Assembly (NCBI GenBank): GCA_947561395.2
Contig: OX387185.1
Location: 32,592,213-32,656,212, forward strand
DNA from: Buxus sempervirens
Taxonomy: Eukaryota; Streptophyta; Magnoliopsida; Buxales; Buxaceae
Reading direction: 5' to 3'
DNA: 64,000 bases
A program made the position numbers and the translations under genes. Under the pieces are notes generated by a model that ran no database searches, was not told the origin of the DNA, and saw only the letters and a program-made list of their open reading frames with translations. This document shows positions 33,539 to 45,355 of this stretch, in pieces. Position 1 is the stretch's first letter, and each line of letters opens with the position of its first letter.

Positions 33539-34123
33539 CTTAAGGAAAATTAGGTTTTAGTTTTTTTTGAATACGCGTATACTCTCGTAGCTGAAGACGA
33601 TTGGCGATTGCGGCTACCTGTTTGGCGATCTAGGTTTTCGTTGGGAGAGAAGAATAACTGTGAAGTTCCTACCGAGTGGTGTGTTCGTAATCAAGGGTTT
33701 TAGAAGAAAGGCAGACTGAAAGGCAAGGCGGACTCTTGCGAACGGAAGATTTGGGTGTCGATTTTGATCAGACGAACGACTGTCGGTGATCGGCCATGGT
33801 TCGAGTAATTACTGTTGCTGGGATATAAGCGTGCAAGAGGTGAGTAGCATCGTTTTAAAACTGGGTTTTCGTATTTATTTGTGAGTTTAATCTGGATGCA
33901 TGTGTATGTGTGTTTTCTGGAAGAAGATCGTCCGAGCGTGAGTTTCTTTAGTACTGAATGATGATAAATAAAAAAATGTGTTTAGATTAATTTCAAAAGT
34001 GGTTTAAATGTCTTCTGGGGATATTAGGAGACTAGGAAAATTGTTACAGAGAGAAAAATTCCGACCAGTCGTGTAGATCTGGAAATAACAGAGAGTTGAA
34101 ATTCCAGGGTACCATCCGCCGAG

Positions 34124-34143
34124 TTGGCGCTATCTAGCGCCAA
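34124..34143 (+). repeat. GGCGC palindrome in S3
   Basis: Perfect 9-bp inverted repeat TTGGCGCTA/TAGCGCCAA with 2-nt loop, at the start of a cluster of 'ctcgcgcctagttcgcg' motifs to about 34360. Counterparts: 46310-46332 (S5), 43745-43761 (S4), 50111-50127 (S6). Confidence 0.7.
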
Positions 34144-34985
34144 CTACATGTAGTCGGCGCAAAAGACTTTTCCCCTATCCGCCGAGCTCGCGCCTACTTC
34201 GCACGGACCCCTTTTATATTTGCCGATCTCACGCTAGTTTCGCGCTAACCTCGCGCCTAGTTCGCGTCTAGCTCGCTCCTACCCGATTTAAGTAAGCGCG
34301 GCTTAAAGATTTTAATCAAGGACTATCCGCCGACCTCACGCCTAGCGCTGGAAGTCAGCGCAGGGTCCAATAAATTGCCGAAGTAGAGTTTTGACCCAAC
34401 TAAGCTGGATTTGATGATTGTGAGAGTTCAAGCACTTGACTAATGATTTGTTTAGGACTTTAGAAACATTATTCCCTATTAAATTTTCTTTGAGACTATA
34501 AGTGGAAATTCTGGAAATTCTTAGGAGCATCCAAGGTTATTTCTAAAGGGCTAATGATAGATGATCTCATTGTACCTAACCCTAGGAGTTCCTGATTTAG
34601 GTTCCTGTTTTTATATACTGTACTTGAATGCGAATTCGTTTAATCTGATTTTTACTTGATTGCAAGTTTCTGAAATGTATTGCAAAGAGTTCTTTTGGTG
34701 TGAGTAAAGGGTTTTATTACCAATGAACATGTGTTGTGCATTGTGAGTAAATGCTGGAGATACATGAGGTACTGTTTTGGTCCAGAGGGACATGTGGTGA
34801 ACTGGTTGATTTATATATGATGTTGAATGTATTGTTTTATTGTGATGTCAGAGTTGTGTTTTTTCGTTGGTTTACTATTTTGGTTTAGCTTGTCCTGAAT
34901 CCATGCTTAAGCTTAGTAATGTAATGGTATTGTTGGTTGATGTAATTGCATGGTCTTGTGTGTTGCCACGACCAGTGTAGAGCAG

Positions 34986-35106
34986 CCAGAAACCCTGAGT
35001 AGGCCTGGTTGTCAATGCCGAAACCCGGGGCATAGGCCGGCATTGGATGACGAAACCCTGAGTAGGCCGTCATTTCAGAGTTTTCGAAACCCTGAGTAGG
35101 CCGGAA
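34986..35106 (+). repeat. Stem-loop array of S3 (four units)
   Basis: Reverse-complement view of the S2 array, four units with loop AAACCCTGAGTAGGC: CCAG/CTGG (34986-34989, 35005-35008), CAATGCCG/CGGCATTG (35013-35020, 35038-35045), ATGACG/CGTCAT (35047-35052, 35068-35073), TTTCG/CGGAA with one T-G wobble (35082-35086, 35102-35106). The second stem has a C-G pair where S2 has A-T, a compensatory change. Confidence 0.8.
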
Positions 35107-35343
35107 CTGTGTACATGGAGGTGTGGAGTGTCTACTTGGCATGTTTAATTTATCAACTTAACAATAGTCATGACATTGACCAATTGATGTGTTGTCAGTA
35201 TTGAATTGAAATGTGATTAGAAACGATTATTGGTTTTGGTTTTAAACTTGGAAATTGTAGTGATTGCTTAATCGTACGGGATGTTTATCGATGCATAATT
35301 TGAACTGCTGTTAACTATTTCTGCATGCATATGCTACTCGCTA

Positions 35344-35357
35344 AGATATTCGTATCT
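35344..35357 (+). repeat. Pre-acceptor hairpin of S3
   Basis: AGATA pairs with TATCT around TTCG, ending 28 nt before the acceptor AG at 35386. Confidence 0.65.
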
Positions 35358-35386
35358 CACTCTGTTGTTTTTGTTTTGTTTTTCAG

Positions 35387-35463
35387 ATACTCGAGGTGAG
35401 GCGACTATTGGGGTAGATCCGACTGAGACGTATAGGGAGGAAGACTACTATTACATCCCTTAG
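35387..35463 (+). other. Short 3' exon of S3 with YYYIP end
   Basis: After tttttcag, in the phase shared by S4, S6 and S7, the frame reads DTRGEATIGV, DPTETYREEDYYYIP and stops at TAG. It aligns with the corresponding ends in S4 (47333-47424), S6 (51377-51468) and S7 (62019-62101). The matching upstream coding exon was not found; the peptide may be a remnant or the exon may be structural only. Confidence 0.45.
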
Positions 35464-35713
35464 ACTTGTAGGTTATTTTGAATTGAACTTTGAATTAATT
35501 GAATGATTGAGGTGTAATAAAGTCCATTGAGGTGGTACCATTTGAATCTTAGTTAATTTTTGAATATTGAATTCTTAGATAAAGCATGATTGTGCACTCT
35601 GATATGTTTTAGTTAGGTGATTATCCAGCGATCACAAATGATTAAGATCCTTACCTAACACTCCGTGAGACGTGTTATATCTTTATTGAACAACACGGAT
35701 CCGGGGCGTTACA

Positions 35714-38278
35714 AAGGGCCACGGTGATGTCATATTGTGCAACTCATTTGGAGGTGCATTCTTGTTATCAGCATACACTTGGCATAAATGACACCTTTTG
35801 ACATGTGTATAACAATTGTGCTTCATCGTCGACCAGTAGTATCCCAATCGCAGAATCTTCTTAGCAAGCATGTGCCCGTTCATATGGGGTCCACAAACTC
35901 CTCCATGTACAGTTTCAACTAACCTTTCTGGCTCGGTCTTGGCAACACATCTGAGTAGGATATCGTTGTGTGATCTTTTGTACAACTGTCCACCACTTAG
36001 TAAGAACTGACCTGCCAACCTCTGTATTGTTCTTTTCTCTGTAGAAGTGACATTTTCTGGCAAACTCTGATCATTTAGGAAGTTTTTAATATCTTGAAAC
36101 CATGGTACTTCTTCCTCTGGTGTTCCTTCTAGAACAAGGCAATAACCAGGTTCATCTCTGACTTCAATTTCTAGTGGTCTAATATCAACACCTTCTGGCA
36201 TACTGACCATTGAAGCCAATGTTGCTAAAGTATCTGCGAATTGGTTCTTGGCCCTTGGCATATAGTTGAAGGAAATTCGAGTGAATTTAGTGCTTATTTC
36301 TTCCAAATACTGGTGATAGGGGATCAATTTGTGATCTTTGGTCTTCCACTCACTAGTTGTTTGGAAGATGATAAGACTCGAATTTCCATATACGTCAAGT
36401 TCCTCTACTTCATGGTCTAAGGCTGCTTGTAACCCGATTATGCATGCTTCATACTCCGCAATATTGTTTGTACATTGGAATCTTAGCTTCACTGTGATTG
36501 GGATATGTGACCCATCCGGCTTGATCAAAATTGCCTCTATTCCATTTCCATTCATGTTGGCAGCCCCATCAAAGAACATTTGCCAAGAGCTTTCATCTTC
36601 TTCTTCTTCAGTAAAGAGGATTGCTTCATCAGGGAAATTTGTCTTAAGAGGTTGATATTCTGGTAAAGGATGTGCAGCTAGGTGATCAGCAATGGCTTGA
36701 CCCTTAATTGCCTTCTGAGTGATGTATGTGAGGTCAAATTCAGAGAGTAATAACTGCCACTTTGCCGTTTTGCCGGTTAATGCTGGTTTCTCAAATAAAT
36801 ACTTCAAAGGGTCCATTCGGGATATCAGTAAGGTGGAATGGCTAAGGAAATAGTGCCTTAGTCTCTGAGTTGCCCACACTAAGGCACAACAGGTTTTTTC
36901 CAAAGGGGAATACTTTGCTTCATATTCCATGAACTTTTTACTTAGATAGTAAATCGTCCTTTCCTTTCTGCCTGTGTCGTCATACTGCCCCAAGACACAC
37001 CCCATTGATTTCTCCAAAATTGACAAGTATAGAATCAGTGGTTTCCCTGGAGTTGGTGGCACTAGCACAAGTGGATTCATTAAATATTCCTTTATTGTGT
37101 CAAAGGCTTCTTGGCAATCGTCATTCCAGACCGTCGGGTTATTCTTTCTTAGAAGCTTGAAAATTGGTTCACAGATAGCAGTGAGCTGTGCTATGAACCG
37201 GCTTATATACTGAATCCTTCCAAGAAAACCACGAACCTCCTTCTCTGTTATAGGTGAGGGCATTTCAATTATTGCTATGGCTTTAGCTGGGTCAATCTCA
37301 ATTCCCCTTCTTCTTACAATAAATCCCAACAATTTTCTTGATGTAGCCCCAAAGACACATTTTGCAGGGTTAAGCCTTAGACTTTATTTCCTGAGTCGGT
37401 CAAATACCTTCTTCAAGTTGATTAAGTGGTCTTCTTCTTTACATGATTTGGTTATCATATCATCCACATAGACCTCCATCTCCTTGTGGATTATGTCATG
37501 GAATAATGCTGCATGGCCCGCTGGTATGTTGCCCCGGCGTTCTTAAGCCCGAATGGTATGACAATGTAGTGGAAGGTACCCCAAGGTGTAATGAAGGCTG
37601 TTTTCTCTTGATCTTCCTTAGCCATCTTAATCTGATTGTACCCAGAGAAACCGTCCATGAATGAGAACAAGCTATGGACGGCTGTGTTGTCCACCAAGAT
37701 GTCGATGTGTGGAAGTGGAAAATCATCCTTTGGGCTTGCCTAATTCAAGTCTTTGTAGTCTACGCACATTCTGACCTTTCCATCCTTCTTTGGTACTGGT
37801 ACTATATTTCAAGCCATTCAGGGTACGTGGAGACCGCCAAGAATCCCGCTTGGAATTGTTAAACCACCTCATCTTTGACCTTCAATGTCCATTTAGGTTT
37901 CAACCTTCTCAACTTCTGCTTAACTGGTTTAACATCTGGTAGAATTGGTAGCCTGTGTACAACCATGTTAGTGTCTAACCCTGGCATATCCCGATACGAC
38001 CATGCAAATACATCTTCATACTCAGCCAAGAACCGTATCATTTCATCACGCTGTGCCTTAGATAGGCATGCCCCAATCTTCACTACTTTTGGGTCATCTG
38101 CGGTCCCTAGGTTTATTGATATGGTCTTATCAATATTGGGTTGGACCCCCTTTTCATGATGCTCCAATTGGTATGTGATTTCTTTTGGAGGGTCGTCTTC
38201 TTCGACCTCGGTCTCTTTCTCAACCCCCATTAGGTCAAAGTCGAGCTCGAGGTCGAAGTCATACTCAACTTGATCCAA
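35714..38278 (-). pseudogene. Tat copy 2 RT, RNase H, second RNase H, integrase N-terminus
   Basis: Minus strand: RT start (DVFAWSYRDMPGLD near 38030), motif A-like FMDGFSGYNQI (about 37650), PFGLKNAGATYQ (about 37540), catalytic YVDD (37459-37470), thumb 'FLGRIQYISRF', a Ty3-type RNase H (about 36780-37030) and an additional archaeal-type RNase H (FFDGAANMNGNG, NNIAEYEA; about 36190-36590) in which the third catalytic Asp looks replaced (VYGNSSLI). The integrase HHCC finger (HGGVCGPHMNGH...CHLC) is at about 35790-35920. Stops or frameshifts near 37330-37500 and 37740-37860 break it. A 550-codon open frame (35683-37332) survives. Confidence 0.85.
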
Positions 38279-39500
38279 TTCCGTTTGCTTATAGGGTTCA
38301 TAAGTGGTTTGGACCTTTTTGAAAAATTTAATTTTTCTAGAAAAAATGGGAAATTTTTTTTTGTTTTTTGAGAGCCTTCTAAAAAATCTTTTCCTGAAGA
38401 CGAAGGCTCGTTAAAACCTTCAAGAAAGGGCATTCCACTAATGGAGTTTTTTTTTGGAAGCCATGTCTGTTTGCCAAACAAACGTGGCTTCAAAAGTAAG
38501 GGGAATTTCCTCCCAATTGTTCAAAATAAAAGAATCTGGGGCAGGTATAATAACACATTCTGCTCCCCAAGCTCAGGGTCCCCATCCGAAATCACCAGTA
38601 CTGGGTGAGTTGCATCGCCTGCTTCTGCTGTAGGGCTTGTCCCAGATGGAACTTTTACTGCAGCTAGTCAATGAAGGGTAGCCCATCTGCTCCTTCTTCT
38701 TTGTTGCCTTCAGTCATGGCAAAAAAGGCTCCAACATCCTCAGAAAAATCCTGCTCCTGTTCTGCCCATGGCTCAGGCTCACCCAATGCTTGTGGAGGTG
38801 AAGGTGGAACATATGGTTGCAAGGTTGGGGACTTGGGTTTCTGGAATGGGTTGATGTTATAGTATGGAGGTTTTGACCGATCCTGAGGAGGAGACAGCTG
38901 AATCATGTGAGAAAGCTTCAGAAAAGTTTCCCTGATGTGAGGGAATTTCATGTCTTCCATCTGTTTCTGTTTTTTCCAATTTCTTGGCTTGGACCCCCAA
39001 TCCTGCTCTAGGGACCAGCTTCTTAACCTTTACCGGTTCTATTCTTCCTTGTAGGTTAATCCCCAGACCTTTTCCAGGGTGGAAACTGTACTTTCCCAGT
39101 ACTTTCTTGACCATCTTCTCAGCACAAGTCAACTTTTCTTCTTTTTCCTGATACCCCCCAGGTATAAAATTAACGGTTTCAAACTGGAAAGAGTGAAATG
39201 TCATCTTGTCTGCAGTCATTTCCATGTTTATGTAGGGTACATCAGGGGACCACATGGGAGGAACCAGATTTTCAGCTAGGACCATAATCACCTTTTGCCC
39301 TCTAATATATTTAACTCTTTGGTGGAGGGTAGATGGTATAGCCCTAGCCGTATGATTTACTCAGAGCTGTTCAACAGCACTTTTCTGGGTAAATATGTGA
39401 TCTTCGGGGCCTGTTCGGGAGACCACCCAAGGCACATCCGAATGAATTTTTGTATGAGGCTAGTTTCATCTGAAAGATAGCCATACATACTTCATTCCCA
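38279..39500 (-). pseudogene. Tat copy 2 protease-RT linker with G-patch-like segment
   Basis: The minus strand reads IPSTLHQRVKYIRGQKVIMV (about 39340-39290), then VPPMWSPDVPYINMEM and a G-patch-like GKYSFHPGKGLGINLQGR near 39060, followed by a Pro-rich, acidic linker (38664-38960). These are typical of the stretch between protease and RT in Tat elements. The protease itself, upstream of about 39340, is unreadable, and gag is absent. Confidence 0.6.
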
Positions 39501-40219
39501 CCAAATTCCATGAATTTATATGGAGTCGATTTTTCTAGATAATTTTCCAAACTTGCCCACTTATCACTTTTAACTATCTCCAGCAGCAGATTTCAAAGGA
39601 GAATAACTCCTAGGATTTTAACCGGAATTGATTGAAAATTTGTATGAGTCTTCTATTTATCATAATATTTCAAATGGATTTGGTTTGATTCAATTTAAAT
39701 TGGATTTGAAGGATTTCAAGACAAATGACTATCTTTTACCGAATTTTCCGGATTTGACTCAACTTGGGTTTTGTGCAATTTTTGTTTTGATTTCCATCTA
39801 TTGGTGATATTCCAGAAGTGATATTGACATAAAAGAGGATCTGGAATTCATTTGGATTTCTCATGTGAAAATATCACATATTTGTTTAATCATTTTTCAA
39901 GGTTTTTAATGGTTTTAGCAAGCTTTCTTATTTTTTTAGCATGAACAACACTTGGCAATCAACTTGTGTGGGTGAATGGGGGTGCCTAACACCTTCCTCC
40001 ATTCATAATCTAATCCCCTTACCCATCTCTGGATTTGATTTTCAATTAGAGTTATTTTTACTCTAGTATTTGCCTTTTAGCTCTTTTTGCTTATTTTTTA
40101 ATCTTTTGGTGTCCATTTACACCCTTTCCAAAACTTGAATGGTGGTGACTCTCCCAATTTACGTTGAGCCCGTGTGTTGACGGAGGGGAAATCATCCCAG
40201 TGATTTTTTCCATGTCTCA
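39501..40219 (+). repeat. Inverted partial Tat-type LTR
   Basis: The reverse complement of 39900-40219 matches 25746-26080 ('gtgagacatggaaaaa', 'agagatgggtaaggggatta', 'gaaggtgttaggcaccc'), so this LTR piece is in plus orientation, opposite to the Tat body next to it. It ends CCATGTCTCA at 40219, followed by CAG as at the other copy. Its TG start and TATA region are missing. Confidence 0.6.
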
Positions 40220-43050
40220 CAGGCGTGCGGACGTTGCATTATATCCTGATGAGCTTCTATGCACAAGTCAAGTGAGCATAGTGGGTTTTCTTGAAAAAAA
40301 GTTAGAGTGGCTGATAGGATGAGGTAGATGCTCAGGAGAAAAATCTTCATCCCTGTCATGACCATCTTCTTCTAAGAAATACTTACGCTTAGGAGAAAAA
40401 TTTTATTTATATGCCTTTAAGTTGCTTTTATTGCTTCACTTTGTATAGCTTATGTTTCACCACATATTATTTAGCTATTGCTTTCTCTTTCTGTCAATAC
40501 TGGAACAAGATTTTTTTTTCCAACAACCCACCAAACAAATATTCCTTTCTTTTTCGGTAAGGTTCCATCACTTGCCTGCTACATTTCACATTTTCAATTG
40601 TATATTCAGCCTACATTTTTTTGAGTTCCAGTTGCTTTACAAAGAAAATCAAACCACCTGTTTTTAGGAGTTACGGATTATGAAATTTCCAATCTTGCAA
40701 AATTTTAAGTCTACAAGATACATAAACACTAACATGGTTTCTAACCTCCATAACTAATTCTTTACTTCCCTGTTTTCATCTACCCACTTACCCATAAAAA
40801 ACTCAAAGCATTGTGGCATAAGTTTCAATTATGTAAAACCAGGCTATGAATTTTCTTTTTTTTATTTTTTATTCTCTTGTATATTTTATTAATAAAAGTA
40901 ATAATGTGAAAAGAAAAAGAAAATTCATTCAATGCAAAAAGAAAAGGAAAATTATACAAATTCTCCACTTTCTAAAGATGTATCCGGCTTGAGGATAATT
41001 CTGATGACAATAGATTTAACCTCACAAGCAATGTCTATTCAAACAATAACTTACTTAAATTTAAATCAAGGGCACCAATTTACTATACATCTCTTCCATA
41101 ATCACATATATTATATATTTTTTCCTCTCTAGATATTATTCATTCCACACGAGAATTAATTTCAAGTTTTAGCCCACCGCCATTTCCTCACTTGATGAGG
41201 CACAACATGCCTATTTGTTGGGCTGGCTTTAACTTTTACAGACAAACTATTTAGAACTTTCTCACAATGTTAATGTTCTTATACGCTCATATAAATAATC
41301 TAATGCTCTGCAATAAATTATTTATAACCTTTTTTCTTGCTTGTTTTCCTTTTTGGATTAAGATCTAAACGCAACTGATTTTCCAATCTTTCATCAATCA
41401 ATAATAAAAACAACAACAATTACAAACATTAAATAAAAACATGGTAGAACATCAGGAGTATTATACAATGGAAATAAAATGGACACAATTAATCATTGAT
41501 CCTATACCATTGAGCAAAAAGCAAGCACTCTCCTATAATCAAAGATATATGCAATAAATTTGCATGACCATCAACAACATGATTTAGCCATGAAGGGTTC
41601 AAGACACCAACATGTCTTTGAACAGCATGTATATTGAAATTGAAGTCATTCCCCATACACACGCTCATGCTTCCAAAATAAGAGCATCCTCCTAGCCTCA
41701 GAAAAAAAAAAAATGAATAGCGATTCCTTATTTCACCATAACAGTTTATACACATATTAGAAACTGTTCACCACAACCTAATCATACCCCTGAAGACACT
41801 ACAGACATCTCATGTCAACAACCCAATACGAAAGTTATTGCCATTCGATATTTGATTGCCAATATTAGATGCATATTAATCGACACAATATCTTATTTCA
41901 AATGGACATCTAATTCTACTAGAACTAATAAAACATAATTACAAAAAAACTAACGAAAATAAAATTCTAGTAAACCTAAGAAATGCTATAAAACAAATTT
42001 AATATTTACTTCAAAAGAACTAAAGAAAATTTAATTCTAGTCAACCAAAGAAAAGATACAATTAGAAACAAATTTAATATTTATCTTAAAATAAAAGCAT
42101 ATCCTACTCAAACTATAATATTTCGGCTACTCCTACTCAGCTATATTATTTCAATAATTATAGCTAATACTATTAACTACAAAGCCCATGGAATCCTTTA
42201 TGTGTTGATTGCCTCAAGGAAATTAGATGTAAATATTCCAGCCTAACAAAAAACCAAGAAAGATACACTAAGAAGATCAAACCAACAGTATCAGATGTGC
42301 TTCCTTGGGAAATGTTCATTCCTAAAATAAAGGAAAGATAAATTCATAGAAAGCAACGACTCAGTTAGCTGCCTTCCTCAACATCTCTTTGCCTTCATTC
42401 ATAATAACTAACAAATCATTGAATATAGCTAGCGAGGGAGAAAGGAAATCGGTTGTGCACCAAATGTAGAGAAATGCTTCATATGATTAGTCACTTATGA
42501 TAATAACTAACATTTCATGTTAATTAAATATCTCTTCTACAACTTGAGCAAGAAGTCAAAAACAACCATATGAACAAGTAAGATTTCATAAACTCGGCAC
42601 AATACTTTAAAGTTCAAACGACCATAGTTCAGCTAGTGATCAATTACGTCTTCTAAAAAAAGAATATCAATTGCAATAATTGTAGAATAAGAAAGCTTCC
42701 ATGTCTAATAGTAAAAATAAATAGCCAAATCTGGTAAAATGCCAAGATAGATGACGTGGGAGCCTTCAAATATAGTGAAGAGAGCAACAAAATAAACAAG
42801 CATGAACTTCAAGAAAAATATCGCTGTCTTCAACCGTGAGCTTGCCGTTTGAGAAGAGAGTGACAAAAGCTTGTACGCGTTCGGTTGATCGGTAGTACAA
42901 ATAGAGTGAAAACAGCTTCTATGTGTTCGGTTTAGAAGAGAGTGACAAAATGATTACACACCATAGAATAAGGAAATGGCAGAGCAAATAAACAACGAAC
43001 GAAGGATTTCGCGTAGGTTGAAGAGGAGGAAGAAGAACGAAAGGGGTTTA
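40220..43050. other. Unassigned AT-rich DNA
   Basis: No transposon ends or recognised proteins. A frame right after 'ccatgtctcacag' (40223-40320) reads RADVALYPDELLCTSQ and runs about 30 codons, possibly a gene fragment. A local 50-bp duplication lies at 42846-42935 ('gagagtgacaaaa(g)ctt...gttcggtt'). Bases 43046-43050 are the left target duplication of S4. Confidence 0.35.
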
Positions 43051-43295
43051 TGTAAAACCCCGAATTTTTCCTTAAATAATAGAATAAATTAATAGATAAT
43101 ATCTTTGGGAGTTATAATGGATGGAAATAATTTATTGACGTAGGTGAGCGTAATATCAGTGGAGATCAAGTGTTGGACGCAGATCCGACTGTCTGATCAT
43201 GAGTTATCAAGATATGATTCATATTTAAATTTGTTGTGTTCTGATTGGGCAGTGTGCATAGAAAATTAGTAAGTGAGTTACGTGGGATCAGAGGC

Positions 43296-43303
43296 TATAA
43301 ATA
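43296..43303 (+). promoter_or_regulatory. TATA box of S4
   Basis: TATAAATA, 245 bp from the element start and about 245 bp before the donor at 43540. Confidence 0.55.
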
Positions 43304-44971
43304 TTTGTTTAATACCCTAATTATATTCGCTTGGAATAACTATTGTATTCTCTTCGTATTCAATAGCCGCAAGACAAACAGCGACCACGAGCGACCGCTG
43401 GAGACTGGAAGGAGAAGAAAAGGAGAAGAAGAAGAAGGAAAGGGGAGAGAGAGTACGTTGATATTGGTCTTCTGAACGTTGCTTGGTGATAGTGTTCGTC
43501 GTTGTTCAAGAGGAGAAGGAAGAAACCACGCGAATAGAGGTAGGTGACACCATTTTATCGTCCGTGTTTGTATTTTCATATGTTTAATCTCCAAAGCATG
43601 ATTTTGTGATGTATATATATGTATATAGCATGATATAGTTGTTATATGTATTGTTGGAATGCTTAGAATAGGAAAAATCGCATTTAGAAACACTTTCTAT
43701 TCGTTTTTGAGTGACCGCCAACTTCACTGTACTCGGCGATCCTCAGCGCTCTTAGGCGCTAGTGCAAAAATCGAGACCACTTGACGATTTATCATCGGCG
43801 ATCGAAATTTAACTACCGCCTACCCTAGACCGCCTAAGCGATCCTAGGCGATCCTGGGCGCTCTGTGCAAAAATTGCAGAATTTTGTATTTTCAAACCCT
43901 AATTCAATTCCAAACTATTTTTAGTCAATTTTAATCATTAATTAAGATGCTTTAAGACCAAAATAATTTATCAAATTTCCTGTTTTACAGAAAAATAAAT
44001 TAGGGAGATATTTAGGACACTAGTTGCCAAACTTTGTACGAAACTGTGAAATTTAGTCTTTGGAAAACTTGACCTATCATTTGAAATACCGGTTATAGAA
44101 CAACTTTAAATTACACTATCAACCAGATAATTACTTAATGAGAATTCAGATCATAAGTCCAACTCAGTTAACCCGAATATTGAAGGAAATGTCAGATTTA
44201 CCCTTTATATGCAGCTAGGCACCAGCCCTTATAGAATTATTAGACTTTAGGGATTTTTGGAGTCTAGTGGGCATAGCTGGTTATGGATCCATAGTTGTGG
44301 TTAGATAGCTAAGGGATATTTCATTTGGGTTGAGTTTCTCCCTTGTGTGAGCGCGCTTCCTTTACAAGTTGGTTTGTTTGGGAAGGTCCTATGTCTGGAA
44401 GAACACCCCAGTGAGCCGCTGGTGATTCCTTGTACATGTGGATAAGTGACCATCTCCATGTATTGATTTCGGTGCTGCAAGCTGGTGGTACATGCCAACT
44501 TTGATGAGTACGTGTGCAATAAGTCGGTGACTACGGCTCTTGCCTAAGCTGATCTTCATGGGGCTTGAGTATCATTAGTAGCACTGCCCCTAAGCCGCAC
44601 GGTGGTATAGCGTTTGGTCGAGAGTCATCTCAAAATTTTTATCTATCTTTGTGAGTCCTACAATGACACTAAAATCACAAACACATGTTGTTACTGTTGC
44701 ATACATGCTGGAGGCATGTATTTGGTATTTTGGTTGGATGTGACTATAACGCCCTGAATCCGAGTTACGTAGAAAACCCATAACTCGTCTTCAGAGTTTA
44801 TTATGAAACGCAAGACCGCACTATCAGAGTGAAGGGAAAACATGAATATAACAATAACTATAAAACAAAGTGCGCTAAAATAATCCCAAATTAATAAACT
44901 CACATGCCAAGTAATTACCCGCAAATATCGCTCTCCGAGAGTATCTGAAAACAAAACAAAAGTAAAGGAAT

Positions 44972-44987
44972 GAGATACGAATATCTC
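44972..44987 (-). repeat. Pre-acceptor hairpin of S5
   Basis: The minus strand reads GAGATATTCGTATCTC, a perfect 6-bp stem GAGATA/TATCTC with TTCG loop, just before ttttgttttcag. Confidence 0.7.
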
Positions 44988-45355
44988 AGCAAGCAGCACA
45001 TGCATGCACAAATATATTTTCCTAGTTGTAAAATATGGCTCGAATATAACACAAGTAACGATAGCAATAACACGATTAATCCGACTAAACTCACAGTAAT
45101 TCATCAGGCAAATGATATAGCTAATGCAAAGCAAATATGTAATTCGATTTGAATATGGTTGTCAACTAATCCGAACAATTACGAAATCTAATATCATCAT
45201 AAAACAGCGTCTTGAGAAAACCGAATTTCTACAACAATCCAATAATATGTCTCATGCTAAATAAAACAAAACCCAACATTTGGTCAATGTCATGTAGTGG
45301 TTTAGATTGGTTAATCAACACGCCAGAGCGACATCCACACCTCCATGTACACAGT

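Larger units (their letters stand above)
33370..35713 (+). mobile_element. S3: solo-LTR-like element (2344 bp)
   Basis: Ends TGTAAAACCCCGG and CCGGGGCGTTACA with a perfect duplication AAGGG (33365-33369, 35714-35718). Same family as S2 but opposite orientation. Plus-strand plan: TATAAATA (33531-33538), donor AGAG|GTGAGT (33840), GGCGC cluster with a 9-bp palindrome (34124-34143), stem-loop array (34986-35106), hairpin (35344-35357), acceptor tttttcag (35386), short exon to TAG (35463), AATAAA (35516-35521). No retroelement proteins. Confidence 0.8.
25746..39500 (-). mobile_element. Ty3/gypsy Tat-lineage retrotransposon, copy 2, broken
   Basis: Minus-strand order from the right: protease-RT linker (38300-39500), RT, RNase H, additional RNase H, integrase (down to 29724), antisense ORF (27972-28769, plus), polypurine tract (27390-27408), 3' LTR (25746-27389). 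The additional RNase H and an antisense ORF between pol and the 3' LTR are known features of the Tat lineage. S2 and S3 interrupt the integrase. Gag, most of the protease and the 5' LTR are missing; at about 39500 the element abuts an LTR fragment in the opposite orientation. Confidence 0.8.

Noticed and set aside
34980-35110. Telomere-like AAACCCT units
   Set aside because: Only isolated 'aaaccctgagtagg' words occur, not head-to-tail AAACCCT repeats.
36338-36655. Plus-strand frame over Tat RNase H
   Set aside because: Shadow of the minus-strand pol frame with clear RNase H motifs.
41489-41755. 88-codon minus-strand frame
   Set aside because: No known motif, no splice context and a low-complexity start; unsupported as a gene.
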